Shown piece by piece: positions 31,842 through 46,800 of a DNA stretch of 64,000 bases. The notes under the pieces were generated by a model that was not told the DNA's origin, made no database searches, and worked only from the letters and a program-made list of their open reading frames with translations. The stretch is from Harmothoe impar (lineage: Eukaryota > Annelida > Polychaeta > Phyllodocida > Polynoidae), in assembly GCA_947462335.1 (NCBI GenBank), contig OX381714.1, positions 38,413,360 to 38,477,359 on the forward strand, written 5' to 3'. A program made the translations under genes and the position numbers. Numbering within the stretch: the first letter of the stretch is position 1; each line of letters opens with the position of its first letter.

Positions 31842-34800
31842 CTGAAAGAGAGAATAGTCATTTAAATACAGGTCATAAAATTAGGGCAGTTCACGTTTGG
31901 ATACGGTCGAACTGAGCTTATTCAATTCAATGCTACGCCTTGACCTTATTAATGCAATAGCAGATTAGAATTCACTTAAATTGCATACAAGTCCATCATT
32001 CTAGTATGCTAGAACATGATTTATCCTTCAAGATTATATTGTCTAGAAACCTTAACATTTGTCTAATGTAGTTGATCTATTGGGGCTGCAGGGGTTTGAT
32101 TCGAACAATTGAACATCTCCTTATGGGCCAGAATATGTTATGGGGCATCATTTTAAAAACTGCTTACCGCATCCTTGCACTTCTTACAGTGACAGGCAGG
32201 AGGTGACGCAGTTATGGAACCTACGCGTATCTGTTGCCGAATAGTAAGTCCCCCATGCGAGATGTGACTTTGCCATGCTCCGCGATATTTCCCTGCTATA
32301 AATGCAAACTGAGGTGGTGTAAGCCATTGTCCATTGAGAAGAATGCAGGGCCCAGTCCTCTCCTTTTCATCTTCCTTGATGCGGCCCACACACATCCATC
32401 CCTTGTATGGGCCACTTTCCACAGGCACGCAAAACTCTGGTCCTTCTGGGCGTTCACCTGGTCGATGGCTCACAGCCATATGTTCTTCACATGATTCGAA
32501 TTTGCCAAACTTAGCGAAGCACTGACTGCACATAAAAGCCTGGCCGTTCTCTGAATGCTGCAATATAGGGGATGATAAGGGAAGACATGAATATGTAGTT
32601 TTTAACAATACATGCACTAGAAACTGTAACAGAAACACAAGTTCAGACTCTTAATAGATGTGCAAATGCAATAGATGTGAAGCTAAGATTACTAGTTACT
32701 TTTGATTACTTTGGAAGACTCTAAACACTTAGCAGTCAAACTACTTTGTTTTCCTGCACTGGCTTGTATTCACCCAAATATGTTAATCATAATAACTTTT
32801 AGAATTCAACTTACATTGCTGTTGCAAACATCACAGTGGCAAGCAGGTGGTATCATGGCGATTGTCCTTTTGTCTAGCAAAGCATCCAAGGTCCTTCCAT
32901 CGTGCTTAATATGAGACTTCCACTCACTCTCAACCTTTTGTCCCAAACATAACTCCACAAATCTAGTTGGCAGAACCATCTCCCCATTGAAGAGAATGCA
33001 CTCCTCTGTGCTTTTACTAAAGCGTTCAATATAGCTAAGACATAGCCATGCATTGATTGCACCACATTCTACTGATAATATAAGTTTCGGTCCATACTGA
33101 TACTCATCGAATGGCTCGGTAGGTGTGTCTACCCTCGGGCTTGAATCAACGACCGACGCTGACTCAAACCCATCCGAGGAAGCCGCGTCCGGAATCGGGT
33201 CTGGGTTATGTAGGTTCCCGATGTGTTCTTTGCAGATCGCCCGGGTGGTGAACAGCTTGTTGCATTGGAGGCAGACGTATCGCTGAGAGATTGAAACCTA
33301 TAGGATAGGGAAATAAATATATATGAGAAATAAAATTCTCAAGTTCTTTCAAGTATTAGAATCAGTTTCAGGAGCCTCACTATGCAAATAAACACAAATG
33401 TGTTCAATTTGCACGATTGAACTTATTATGAGCCTATTTTCGTTAAGAAATAACCCCTCACGATTGAACTGTTTACAATAATAGGCCAGACCAAAAAAAA
33501 GTTAGTCAATGGATTTCATTTATGGAAAACTGATGAGAGCGAGCAAAAAAGAAAAATCATAAGAATTTATTTTAAAATGAGTTTTTTTTTTACAAAAGTT
33601 CAAAGTGAAACCATCGCAAGATACATTTAATTGGTTGATCTGCGGTAATCAAGAATAAGTATAAGAGTTTAAAGACAAAAGAAAAAGATTTCAATTTTTG
33701 AAAAAATGAGGCGAGCAAAATTTGTTGACAATTTTTTACTGACTGCATATCAAATGTAGAGTAAAATACTTACATCCTGTTCACAGATGTCACAACCACA
33801 TGCGGGCGGTGATGTCGTCAGGATTCCATCTGCCATCAGTAAAGACACCGACTCCCCAAAGTGTTTGATATTCAACTTCCAATTTCCACCGCCAAATCCA
33901 CACTCTTTCATGTAACTAAATGGCGCTAGCAACCGGCCTTTGAGTAGAACGCACTCTTTGGTTTTCTGCCCGGTCGATGCAATCATACCGACGCACAGCC
34001 ATGCCGTAATATCGGCACATTCAACTTGTATAGCTAACTGTGGATGATCATTGCCTGTGGTATAAGTGAGAGCATCATCTATATCATCGGGTCTTTGTGC
34101 ACTTCCCACATATGATGCTGTGTCCAAGTCATCCTCACGTGCCTCTTTCTTTACCTTTGCTGCACTCCCGGATGGAATTGGTTCCTGGAAGATAAAGGAA
34201 AAGGAAGATTGGTGGCGGGTTGGCTGTATCGGTTGCTTTACCACAGGGTAAATGTTTAGCTAAGGTTATAAGGCAGCAATGATAATTGTATCTATGGGGT
34301 GAACATACTGGTAGATATCCTGCCCCTACTGTGACTCTTCACCACTGCATTGAGAGAAGGTTACGCTGATTTATAGCATGGGCAATTAAACCCACAATTC
34401 GTGAATTTCTGCAGCCTCCTGATATGCCCACGATGAGGTGTAATGTACCGGTAATACAGTTATACACATGTACTCAATTTGCAGTAGTATAGAAAAGGGG
34501 ATGGGCGTGTATACTTAAATAAAGAACTACTGGTGTACCCCATCGGTCAAAAATCTGGACCCCCTGTAACACTTTTTGTATTTCTTCTCTTCATTTCAAC
34601 TTATAGCATTAAAACGTTTTACCATAACACAGCCCCCTCCCCACCCCGAGGGCAAGATTATACATTGCATTTGAATAGCTTCTAATACAAAGACTACATA
34701 AAATGGTTTGAATATACATTATGGTAACTTTTGTATAATTATCTTAAAACAGTCACTCTGGGGTGGTTTAACTCTTTCAGTCCCTACACTAAACAAGTAC

Positions 34801-37800
34801 TCACATTGTCTTTGCACTGTTCACAACTGCAGGATGGTGGAGATATAGTGACAACGTTGTTATTCAGCATCCACTTCATTGAACGTCCAAGGTGTTTGAT
34901 GGATGCCTTCCAATCTCCAGAACTTTCACATCCACCAAGCTTCTTAAAATGAGTCCTTGTGTACCATTCTCCACGATAGTAGATACACTCTCCTGTAGCT
35001 TGTGGGGATGCTTCACTGATGTATTCCAGACACATCCAACCCCTTTTAGGACCACATTCTACTGGTAGACTATGTTGCACATCCTGGGGCCGTTCCCCAT
35101 ACTCTCTGAGAAGCTTTGTGTCCTGTTTCACCAAAGAAATAAGCAAGAAATTAGTTTTTACTGATTGGAGAGAAATGGAAAATACAGCTGCACAGTTTCC
35201 CAGCTACACAAGAAATCTATTTCACCAGTGAAGTCCCTTCGATTAAGTTGTAAACTAGACAGTAATTTTCACAATCTGATGCAAAGGGGTTTGTGTAGGC
35301 TGGGATATGAAATAGGAAGACTTTAACTTATAAACAAGCAGTACGGTACTTACATTATCAATACAAAAGTCACATTTGCAGGATGGTGGTGAAACTGTGA
35401 TGACATTGTTCTTCATCAGACCCCACATTGATTGTCCAAAGTGGTAGACGGCCTTCTTCCACTCTCCCCGATTTTCGAACCCACCGAGGTTCTTAAACTT
35501 GCAACGTGTGTACCACTCTCCGTGTGAATATATACACTCGCGTGACGCATGCGGGGATGCGTCGTCAAGGTATTCCAAGCAGAGCCAGCCCTTTTTGGGC
35601 CCACTTTCAATTGGCACTGCAAATACCCCATCAGGGGGGCGTTCACCATACTCCTTGAGTGATCTGATCAATGTGCTGTAGGACTTCTTTGGAGGCGACT
35701 GAAATAAAATCATGGATAAGTTAACTGCTGGTCAAAATGAAAATCAAATGAGTACTACCGTAAAATCTGATTTGATAAACCGACCCTTTTTGGGGGGATT
35801 TTAAGCTTGATTCGGCTTATAGCATTGTTTCAAAAATGGGGGGGTCGGCTTATACGGGATTTTGTTTATCCAGTAGATTAAAAGTTTAACCACGTTGAAG
35901 TGGCCCCTAAATCGGCTTATAATATTCTCCTAAAGAAGATTGTCAGTAAATAATTTTTAAACATGAATAATGGAGGCATTTATCATACTTTCAGAAGCTT
36001 AGTGTCCAGACACCAGCAAAACATAGAAATGTGAAACTTATTTTCAATTTGACAGATTAAATAAGATCTTTTATAAGTTACATGTTTTATCTTCTCAGAT
36101 GGGCTCTTCACAGTCAAGTCAGGTTGGCTCTTTGCGGTGTATTCAGACTGAAATATAAACAAATTCTCATAGAGCGGCCTTAAAGGTCATTTGAACAACA
36201 TGTTTGCACAAGATCATATTTGAACAGTAGCTGACGCCTTGAAATCAAGTTGAATAATCTAGAAGTGAATAGTCAGTACTTACATTACCAATGCAGAAGT
36301 CACATTTGCAGCAAGGGGGTGAAATCGTCATGACATTGAACTTCAACAAGCCCTTCATGAGTTGTCCAAAGTGCCAGATACCATCGTCCCAGTTCCCGAA
36401 ATTGAACCCCCCTAGTTTCTTGAACTTGCTACAAACGAACCATTGTCCATGTGAGTATATGCACTCGCGGGTCACTGAGGGAGAGGAGTCATCAATGTAT
36501 TCTAAGCAGAGCCAGCCCTTTTTAGGACCACTTTCAATGGGCACTGCATACACCCCATCGGGGGGACGTTCGCCATACTCCTTGACCAGTTTGGCGTCTC
36601 TCAATGCAGCGGGTGAGTCGTCTATAGGAGCCGGCTGAAACAATATCATGGAAAATATAACAGCTAATGGAAAATTAAATTATTTCTACATCAAACATGA
36701 TAAGTAACCAATGCTGAACTCTACGTTTATGGTCTTGGTACATGGTAATTTTCTTTAATTTTCTTAAATTACAAAAGGATATAACCAGACCTGTAGTGAA
36801 ATCAACAGTAATAAGGGACACTAACAATGCATGATGGTTAAGTTCATCACATCAATCCTTAGGCATTCATACCACTCCTGCTATGGTCATGAAAATATTT
36901 GCACATGGATTTAAAAGGTCATTTGAAACAGTTCTACACAATTGCTTTGAATAAGTTGTAAAACTGACAGAAGGGCTAAGCCGGAAATGTTGAGCAAAGG
37001 TTTTTGTCAAGCCAGAATATCAAGCAGAAAAGTCATCAATCAGTACTTACACTTTCAATACAGAAGTCACACTTGCAAGAAGGAGGGGAAATTGTCAGGA
37101 CATTTTTGTTCAACAAGGTGTTTATAAGTTTTCCAAAGTGCCAGATACCATCTTGCCAGGTGTTATAGCGTTTATATCCACCAAGATTCTTAAACGTATG
37201 ACGTTTAAACCACTCTCCGTGGGAATATATACAGTGGCGTGGCGAATCTGTATTAAGGTATTCTAAGCAGAGCCAGCCTCTCATGGGTCCGCTTTCAATT
37301 GGTATTGCATATACCCCATCAGGGGGGCGTTCACCATATTCCTCCATTAGTTTGGCATTTTTCAAAGCTGTGTAGGAGGTCTCCTTCGGGGCCAGCTGAA
37401 ACAGAATCACGGAGATGATGAAAACTATATTAGCTGTTTGATTAATAGAATCAGATCACGACATTGCCTGAAATATGAAAGTAGGGAAAATATTCTTACA
37501 TTGAAAAAAATATCAAAGATATTGTTCTCAAATTCTCTTGTCATGGAGTTCAATTGTTCAACAGGAAATGATGTTAGTATTTGGGTATAAAACATTTACC
37601 TTGGGACAATAGGCACACTTGCAGGCCGGTGGTGATAATGTTAAGACGACGTGCTTGGTCATCAAGCCATATATAACTTGCCCGAAGTGTCTGAATGCTT
37701 TCCTCCAGTCTCCCTGGGTTTCATAGCCTCCTAACTTCTTGAACCGGGAACGGGTGTACCATTCTCCATTGGAATATATGACCTCTCCTGCTGACATTGG

Positions 37801-40800
37801 GTCCGATTCATTGATGTATTGTAGGCACAGCCAACCTTTTTTGGGGCCACATTCTATGGGTAATGTATAGTGCTCATCTGGAGGGCGTTCCCCATATGTG
37901 ACAGTGAGGTCTCCTTGAGATAGGCTTGTAGCAAGTGTTTCTGCCTCTTCAAAGCTCATTCGTCCTCTCTTTTCTGATGGTACAATATCCACTCTGGATG
38001 ATGAGCTAGCTACCTGTTGATGAGATGGGAAATAAGTGATACATTAGAGTTCATAATATATTCCAAGAGTGATTTTAAATGTTCAAATCAAAGGATAGAG
38101 ATTCTGTCATATTGGTGATTATATAGATTACTGTAAAAGGCCAATTGAGCTGGATTCGTTCTCAGGTCCCAGGAGCGAATAACGATAGATACAGTATCAA
38201 TGGAATTGTCCTTTATGTTTATTTTCTGATTTGACGCTATTTCAAATGAAGTAAATTCAACGACCCTCAGGCATGACCATGGCTATTGAATACAGCCACC
38301 TTATATTCAATGCGGCCTTTCTAATACTTAAGCATAGTAAATATTGTATCCCAAAATAATAAATGTACATGTACCAAATACACGCTTAAACATTAAATGT
38401 AGAATAGAATGAATTTATACTGCCAAGTACATGAATAAGTATTGATCTAAAGACTTACTGTATCAGTGCAATATGCACAACGACATGAAGGTGGCGACAA
38501 CGAGATGATATTATTGCCCTCCAGACATTTGAAAGATTTCCCAAAGTGCATCACATACTGTTTCCAGCTAGTTCCATTTGGGTGCCCTAGCTTCATAAAT
38601 TGACCTCGTTTGTACCAATTTCCTCGGGAATAAACACATTTTGAGTGTGATGCTTCATTGTAGTCCTTTAGACACAACCAGCCTCTTTCAGGGCCGCATT
38701 CTACTGGTAAAGCAAATCCTGCATCTGGGGGGCGTTCTCCATACTCCTGCCCAAGCTCTTCATCAGTATATCGAAATGAGGCTCGTTCCATACTTCCTCT
38801 ATTTGAATGCACTTCAGAATGGTCAGCACTGCTTCTAGCTCTTTTCGGTAGAGGGTTTCCAACCTCAGTTTCAATCACCATACCCTAATATGAAAAAAAA
38901 ATTCATAGCATTTCAATAGTTAACTCATTGACTTGTTGTCACAAGTATATAACAGGGTTCCCACAAAAAAATTCAGATTGAATTCCATGACATTTCCATG
39001 ACATTCCATGAGAAAAATCTCAATTTTCCATGACATTATCGTGGAGGTCGGGCGGCTTGGCCCCCGAAAAAATTTCTAAAATCTAGAAAGCAAATGGTGC
39101 ATTCTAAGAGATTTTGTGATATTAATTCCATTGTTTTCATATTCCATGACATTCCATGACACATGGCAAATTTTTACGAAATTCCATGACATTCCATGAC
39201 TTTCCAGACAACTTTCAAATTCCATGACATTCCATGACATTCCATGACACGTGGGAACCCTGTATAATCAATGCTACAATTTATTGTGTGAATCTGTAGC
39301 TGACAGCTAACATCCAGGCACATGTGATGACATTTCCGTACGAAAATATTATATATTTGTACATTAAATAAACACACAACTGAATTTCTTATCAAACCAT
39401 TCTACATGAGCCTACTTGCCTTATAACCCGAACCCTCATGCTGTGAGAAATTTATAAACCAATTTTTGAGGAAATTTTTATATTGAATTTACTTGGATAG
39501 AAAACCTTCCACATAAGCCAACCACCGCTTTCAGAAAAGATCTACACTTACCTCAGCAGTACAATGAACACAACGGCAAGAGGGTGGTGATATTGTGAGG
39601 ATCCTTTTGCCCAGCAGGGGAAAAATACCTTTTCCAAAGTGCTTAAAGGCTCTGCTCCAGCTGTTTTTATGTGGAGTACCTCGCATCATGAAGGCTCCAC
39701 GTGTGTACCAATGTCCTTGGGAATAAACACACTCTCCTGTGGTCGTCGGGGATGATTCATTGAAGTACTGCAGACACAACCAGCCTCTTTCCTCGCCACA
39801 TTCAATAGGCAAAGCAAAATCTTCATCTGGGGGGCGTTCTCCATATTCCTGGATAAGCTTCTCGGCAGTATGTCCATGTGGAATTTGCTCCCTGCTTGTT
39901 GCAGTTGAAGACACATCACCATAGGAAACACTAGTTCTCTTTGCTGTTGGTTCCTCCAAAACCTCTGAGAGCTGAGTTTCAACAATTGAACCCTAGTATG
40001 GAAAAGAATTCATATTACTTCAAAATAGTTTTAGTTAAATAATCATTGACAATTCAAGGCATCAACTAGAAGCTGACAACAAACATAAACTAAGTCATAA
40101 ATAAAACCTGACGGTATCATTTGATATTTATATCCATATGGTACAGTTTCATCGGGAATTATGTAAGGTGTCAGCAGATATTAAAAAAAACCATAAATTC
40201 TCCCGTATAAGACATGGCTTGTACAAGTCAGAACCCAAGTGTGGCTTATAGGATCCTCTCAAGGTGGGGCGTTAAGGCTTATACAATGTTTCTTTGCTAA
40301 TATATTACAGTATTAGATTAGCAATTCTTCAGACTGCCTATACAGCTTATAGGATTCTCCCAAGTAAAGGGTGTGGCTTATACAAGGGTCAGGCTAATAC
40401 GTGAGCATTTACAGTTGCAATAAAGGGTAGGTGAGTTGAGTTCCATCACTTCCTGCATGTATATTGGCATACAAAAAGAATAACTAATAATGCTTTACTC
40501 TGTATAATATTTTCTAATGAAAGGGACTTTCTAATTAAGATTATATAGAGCAATGTGGAGACTTACTTCATTGGTGCAACGAACACAGCAACAAGAAGGC
40601 GGTGATATTGTGATGGTGTTATCGCTCAGCAGACGAAGTAGACTTTTTCCAAAGTGGCTAAAGGCTCTTTTCCAGCTTTCCAGTGATGGGGCACCTTGTT
40701 TCATAAACTGCCTGCGATTGTACCAATTTCCATGGGAATAAATGCATTCTCCTGTGGCTTGAGGCGATGATTCATTGACATACTGTAAGCAAAACCAGCC

Positions 40801-43800
40801 TCTTTCCGAACCACATTCAATAGGCAAAGCAAATTCCTCATCTGGGGGGCATTCTCCATATTCCTGGACAAGCTCTTCTGCCGCATGTCCTGATGTGATG
40901 CCCTGCCTGGTTGATTTGGATGCAAACACTTTACTACTCTCAACACTGGTTCTAGCTCTCTTTGGTGCTGGTTCTTCAAAAACATCTGAGAGCTCAGTTT
41001 CAACCATTGAAACCTAGAATGAAAGAGATCTCATTTTATTTATTAAATGATAAATTTCCTGACAACAAACACGCCTGTAAATAGTTGGTATATTGTGAAA
41101 ATAATAGTACCTACATATATAACACCAACATAGATATAAATTTATCCAGGGTTCCATCAACAATCTAGTAGGCTGCCTTCACCCAAATGAAAATGGCAAC
41201 AGTCAAAAGCAGAGTAAACAATTTGTTGCATGTAAATACTTTAATAATACTCACGTTACCGGCGCATTTCAAACAGGAGCAGGAAGCCGGTGACAAGGTG
41301 ACAATTCCAATATCCAATAGTGCCTTCATAGTTTGTCCATAGTGCCTGATGACTGCGTCCCAACTGCCATATTCATATCCACCATGTTTTTTGAAACTGT
41401 TGCGTCTGTACCATTGTCCATGCGAATAAATGCATTCTCCAGCCATTCCGGGAACTGATTTGTCTACGAATTCTAGGCAAAGCCAGCCTTTTCGGGTGCC
41501 ACATTCTATTGGCAGAGCGAATTCCGCATCCTCGGGACGCTCACCGTATGTCTCACCGATGGCTTCTGAAGACTGAAAAATGATATCATTGATAATTAGA
41601 TAGACATTGGATGAAAACAGGACACCTGAACACGGCTTCATAAAACAGTTCTCACTAGGACAGGCTTCCAGTACAGGATTCACTACAATAGCCACCATAG
41701 ATAAATTAATGTCTTATTATGTTTTCTAAGCATAAATTTGTGCGGGTGGTACAGTGTAATTGCATTAAATTCCTGTAGGGGTATAATATATCATCTACTT
41801 ACATCGCAAGAGCATAGCTCACAAATACAGGAAGGCGGTGAAAATGTAAGCTTGTTCTTCCGTTTCAGAATCCCTAAAAAGTGACCATGATGCATGATGG
41901 ACATTTGCCAATTATGTGTTTTAGATCCAGACTGGTCCTTGAAGTCAACAACAGTGTGCCATTTGCCATTGGAATATATGACCTCATGTTCTGCAGATGC
42001 AAACTGTTCATGGATGTACTGCATGCAGAGCCAGCCTCTTAAATCCCCACATTCTACTGGTAGCAAATATTCTTCACCAGGAGGCCCTTCACCATACTCC
42101 TTCAAAAAGTCCTCATCATATGAGATGTATGGCTTTAGTTGACCTGCTATGCTATGACTTGAGAGACCTGTCTGGAATTGGGATTCAGTAGGTTCCGATG
42201 AAGTTGAGGGAACAATATCCTCTGGTTGCTGCAAATATAGGAATCAGATCGTACATAACTATATTATGAGGTACTTGAAGTGCATAGAAAGCATGAACAT
42301 GAAACTGGTGATAAGTTTTTTTTTTAATGAAAAACTTTCTACTTCTACTGCAGCTTGAAGTGAGGTACTTGAATTAATAGTTTCAAGTTTTATCGTATTA
42401 TTAAATGAGGTCTGCAGAGAATATACTTACATTGCCAACACATCTGTCACAGCTACAAGATGGTGGTGATAATGTGACAATGTAGTTTTCTACCAAGGAC
42501 TTGTAGTCGCGTCCAAAATGTTTTACGGCTAGTTGCCATGAAGGTTGACCTTGGCATCCTCCAAGATTCTTAAAGTTGCTACGTGTGTACCAAGTTCCAT
42601 GAGAATATATGCATGCTCCTGTTAATTTAGGGCTCTCCTCATTTATGTACTCTAAGCACAACCATCCTCTCATTGAGCCAGCCTCGACTGGCAAACCATA
42701 CTCTCCACTCGGAGGGCGTTCTCCATATTTCTTGACAAGTTTGTCTCCTGCCACTATGGTGCTAGCTTTGTATGCTGCAGGTTTTGGTTCCTGGATTACT
42801 CCACCATCTGGGGTTTCCTGTTCATATAAAAAAGAATAAATTAGTGAGTGAGTAATGGTCGTTTAACATCATTTTGACAGCTTAGGTCATATTCAGCAAA
42901 AGAGTGGGCAGAAAAGAGGAGAAAAATACTCTTTAAAGGGGAAGAATTCGTTGGTGTACATACGAGTTGAGCTCCTGCTGAGTCCTCTCAGCAGGTCTTA
43001 TACGACATACACATAGAGTTGCTAATTTTTATTGCCCTACAGGGGGTCCTGTTTGTAGATGGGGCTGGTTGGAGTCATTAGGGGGTAGTGTGGTGGTGGG
43101 AGCAGCTCCATAAACTCACCAACATCCAGACAGTAGAGGGGGTGTTTTTATTTGAGGGAACAGCCAGATTTCAAAATTATGACAGTTGGGAAAATGATAG
43201 ACTGAATTTAAGAATGTTTTAGTTGAGGAATAAATTCAGATCTTACCTAGATCTATAGATCAGATATTCCCACATATGTTGTACCTTTCCTGGGAATAGA
43301 TTTTCACTAAAGACATAGATATTCAGGATAATTTGAAATGTTAACTAGAGCTCTTTACCCTACCATTTATGAGACCCCCTGTGGGTTCACAGGCTCTTCA
43401 ACCCTTTATATAGACTCCCTTCCCCTTTAAAGTTGAGCTAGGGAAGCCCGGAACCACTTATTACTCTTCAGTATTTGATCGCACTCCAAGGAAGTATGTT
43501 GACAGTTCTAAATCATCCCTTTCCAAGAGACAATAGATACATAGAAATAAAAAATAATCATGGCAGTAAACATATTTCTGAAAAATACATAAGTCCAAAA
43601 TTACTTCCAAATGTAACTTAAATTCAATGAACTTACCTGTAATGCACACTTGGTGCAGCTGCAAGAGGGTGGGGTAAACGTTACAAGATTATGCCGTTCT
43701 AGCCGATTAATTGATTGTCCAAAGTGTTTGATGGTTGTACTCCAGTTATCATGCATTTTATATCCACCATGAATCTTGAATTGGTTGCGAGTGTACCAAT

Positions 43801-46800
43801 CTCCATAGGAATATATGCATTCTCCTGTTCTCATAGGGTCAGACCTGTTGATGTACTCTAAACACAGCCATCCTGTCATTTGGCCGCACTCAACTGGTAA
43901 GGCATATTCTCCATCCGGAGGCCGTTCTCCATATGTGTTGACAAGATCATCTGTGGTATCCGTTGCTTGTCTGGTACTTGATTGGGCAATCCTGTTTTTT
44001 GCCTCTTGCGGTTTTCTTGATGTAGATGGAGTAGGTTCATTCACTGAGCCCTGTTAAAGTAAAAGTTCCATTATAATATAAAATAATCATAAAAAAGTTA
44101 GCTCTAGTTAGTGTAAATCAGTATAAGTTATAGGAAATTGCAAGTGTTGATTACATCCAGGTGATATCTTAATAATACAATGTATACTATTATATATACA
44201 CTCAGCTTGAATTTGACACCAAACTTGCCTATATAGGGTGAGTTTTCACAAGTATACTAACATACTAAATTAGCAGTTTTCGGCCCATTGTGTGGGGTAC
44301 AGCTAATCTGTGAGTTAGGTGTGAGAAATTTGTTATATGTAACTTCGCTTTTTTTTTTAGCACGATAGAAGACTTACACTCCTTGAACACTGGAGACAGC
44401 TGCAACATGGAGGCGATAGGGCGAGAATGTTGTAATCAATTAACGACTTAAATGTCTCTCCAAAATGTCTGATGACCTGTTCCCAAACATCACTGTCTTG
44501 ATATCCACATTTCTTCTTGAACTGCTGACAAGTGTACCACTTCCCTTGGGAATATATACACTCTCCTGTCTTTGAGGGGTCTGACTCATTGATGAACTCC
44601 ATGCATAACCATCCCTTTTCATAGCCACATTCTATTGGCAAAGTGTGTTTCACATCATGGGGAACTTCACCATACTCCTTCACAAGCTGATTAGTGGTGA
44701 CTACCACCGTGTGGCCTTCCTGCTGAAAGAGGAATAACATGTGCAAGTTAATCGTGATCTTCAGAAAGGCCTGTAACATAGGAAATAGCTTCAGATTACA
44801 AAGTTTTCATTTCAGAAAGTCTTAAGGTGTCTTTAGTTATATTGAACATGAAAAATATAAATGTGTGTTTAAATGACACAGTTAAGAAATATCATAACTC
44901 ACATGCACTGAACACTTGTTGCATCGACAGGAAGGTGGTGAAAAGGTCAGCAAGTTATTCGTCTCCATCTCTGAATAAATCTGCCCAAAGTGTCTAAAAA
45001 TTCTTTTCCAGTAGTTCCCATCTGAATATCCGGATAACTTCTTAAACTCATTACGTCCATACCACTTTCCTGATGAATAAATGCACTGTCCAGTCTTTCC
45101 AGGATTAGAGGCATCGAAGTTTTGTATGCACATCCATCCTCTATTTGAGCCACATTCTATTGGCAAAGCATAGTCTTCATTTGGGGGCTGTTCACCATAT
45201 TCCTTTACCAGTTCATCAATAGTGTATCCAGATGACAACTCCGGCTTCTTTGCATCTGAACTAATGGTGGTCGTCATTGATGCTGCCACAGGGAGACTTT
45301 CAGATGATGATTCAACTTCTGGATCCTGTGTGGAAAAATTAGTGTTTTACTGATATTATATTAGTTCATTATGGACTATTAAGTATACAACTGTGTGGCT
45401 ACCCCCCTGAGAGAAATAAATTGCCTCATTTAAATTTAATGGTTTAGATCTTTTTGGGATTTCCCTCTACAGGGCCAATGCAGGTGTTGCTTGGAAGTGG
45501 TGTGTACAGGGGAAGGTAAACTCCTACTTCAATCAGGCTCTAACATGATGGCCCAGTGGAGCCTCTGTATGGGGGCAGCCATCTTGTAGAACACCAAATC
45601 TCGCTCCTTTGGCAAGATTTTACAGCTTTCTTGGCATGGGGGAGGGTATGGGTGTGTGTGTAGAGCTCTCACACCTGACCACTCTACACACCTTTGGGCC
45701 CAATGTTAATGGGCTGCCCATTGTTTATGGGGTGGCCCTGAGCTGATATGGCCCACCCTGCCTGTAGTGACAGCAGTGTACTACACACAATAGGCCTAGA
45801 CTCACTGGCTCTGTCTTACCTGGAGAACTTCACTCTCCACTCTCCAAGCAGAATTTGATTATCTAATTCTTATTCATTTCAGTTTTATCATAAGAAATTA
45901 ACAAATCTGACTTGATAGATGCACAGAATATGATATAAAGATTTAATATATGCATGAACTGTACATTAATTAATAAAATATGCACCTTTAGGGAAGACCC
46001 AAAGAACACTACACAAAGAGGCTCAGTGTCATCTTGTCCTGACATTTAGATATGCTGTGTGCAAACATTTGCCACCACCCCTTAACGTGTTAGAACCCAA
46101 TATGGCATACTCAATATCCGATTGTTTGGTTATATACCTGAAAATGTAAGTACTGTAGACTCGGCTACAATCTATCCAGTTAATATAATACTGCACTGGG
46201 CTTAATATATTTGAATTGTATTTTTATCCAAGATTCAACATAGCATGTTGTAAACAAGAATCTGATTAAAAAACAAAATTTGCAAGTATATTTTAGATAC
46301 TTACATTCACTAAACAATTGGTACATTGACAGGAGGGTGGCGAAATGCTGAGCATGTTTCTGTTCTCCAGATCCCAAAACGTTTTCCCGAAGTGCTTGAA
46401 GACGAACTTCCAGTTGTCGTCTTGATATCCCGAATACTTCTTAAATTGGTTACGCTTATACCACTTTCCAGAAGAATAGACACACTCTCCAGTCTTTGCT
46501 GGTTCAGACATGTTAAAGAGCTGTATGCACAGCCATCCTCTATTTGAGGCACATTCTATCGGCAAAGCGAAGTCTTGATTTGGGGGTCGTTCACCGTATT
46601 CCTTTACAAGCTCCTCATTGATGTACTTTGTCAATACCGTCTTGTTGGGCTTCTTTGCTTCCGCACTGATTCTCATTGGTGCTGCTTCCGAAAGACTTTC
46701 TTCTTTTTCCTGTAATTGGGGTGGAGAAAAATCTTCGGTTTCCTGAAACAGTAGAAATATTATGGTAAGGTATGGTATGTGTAACATATACCACACATTT

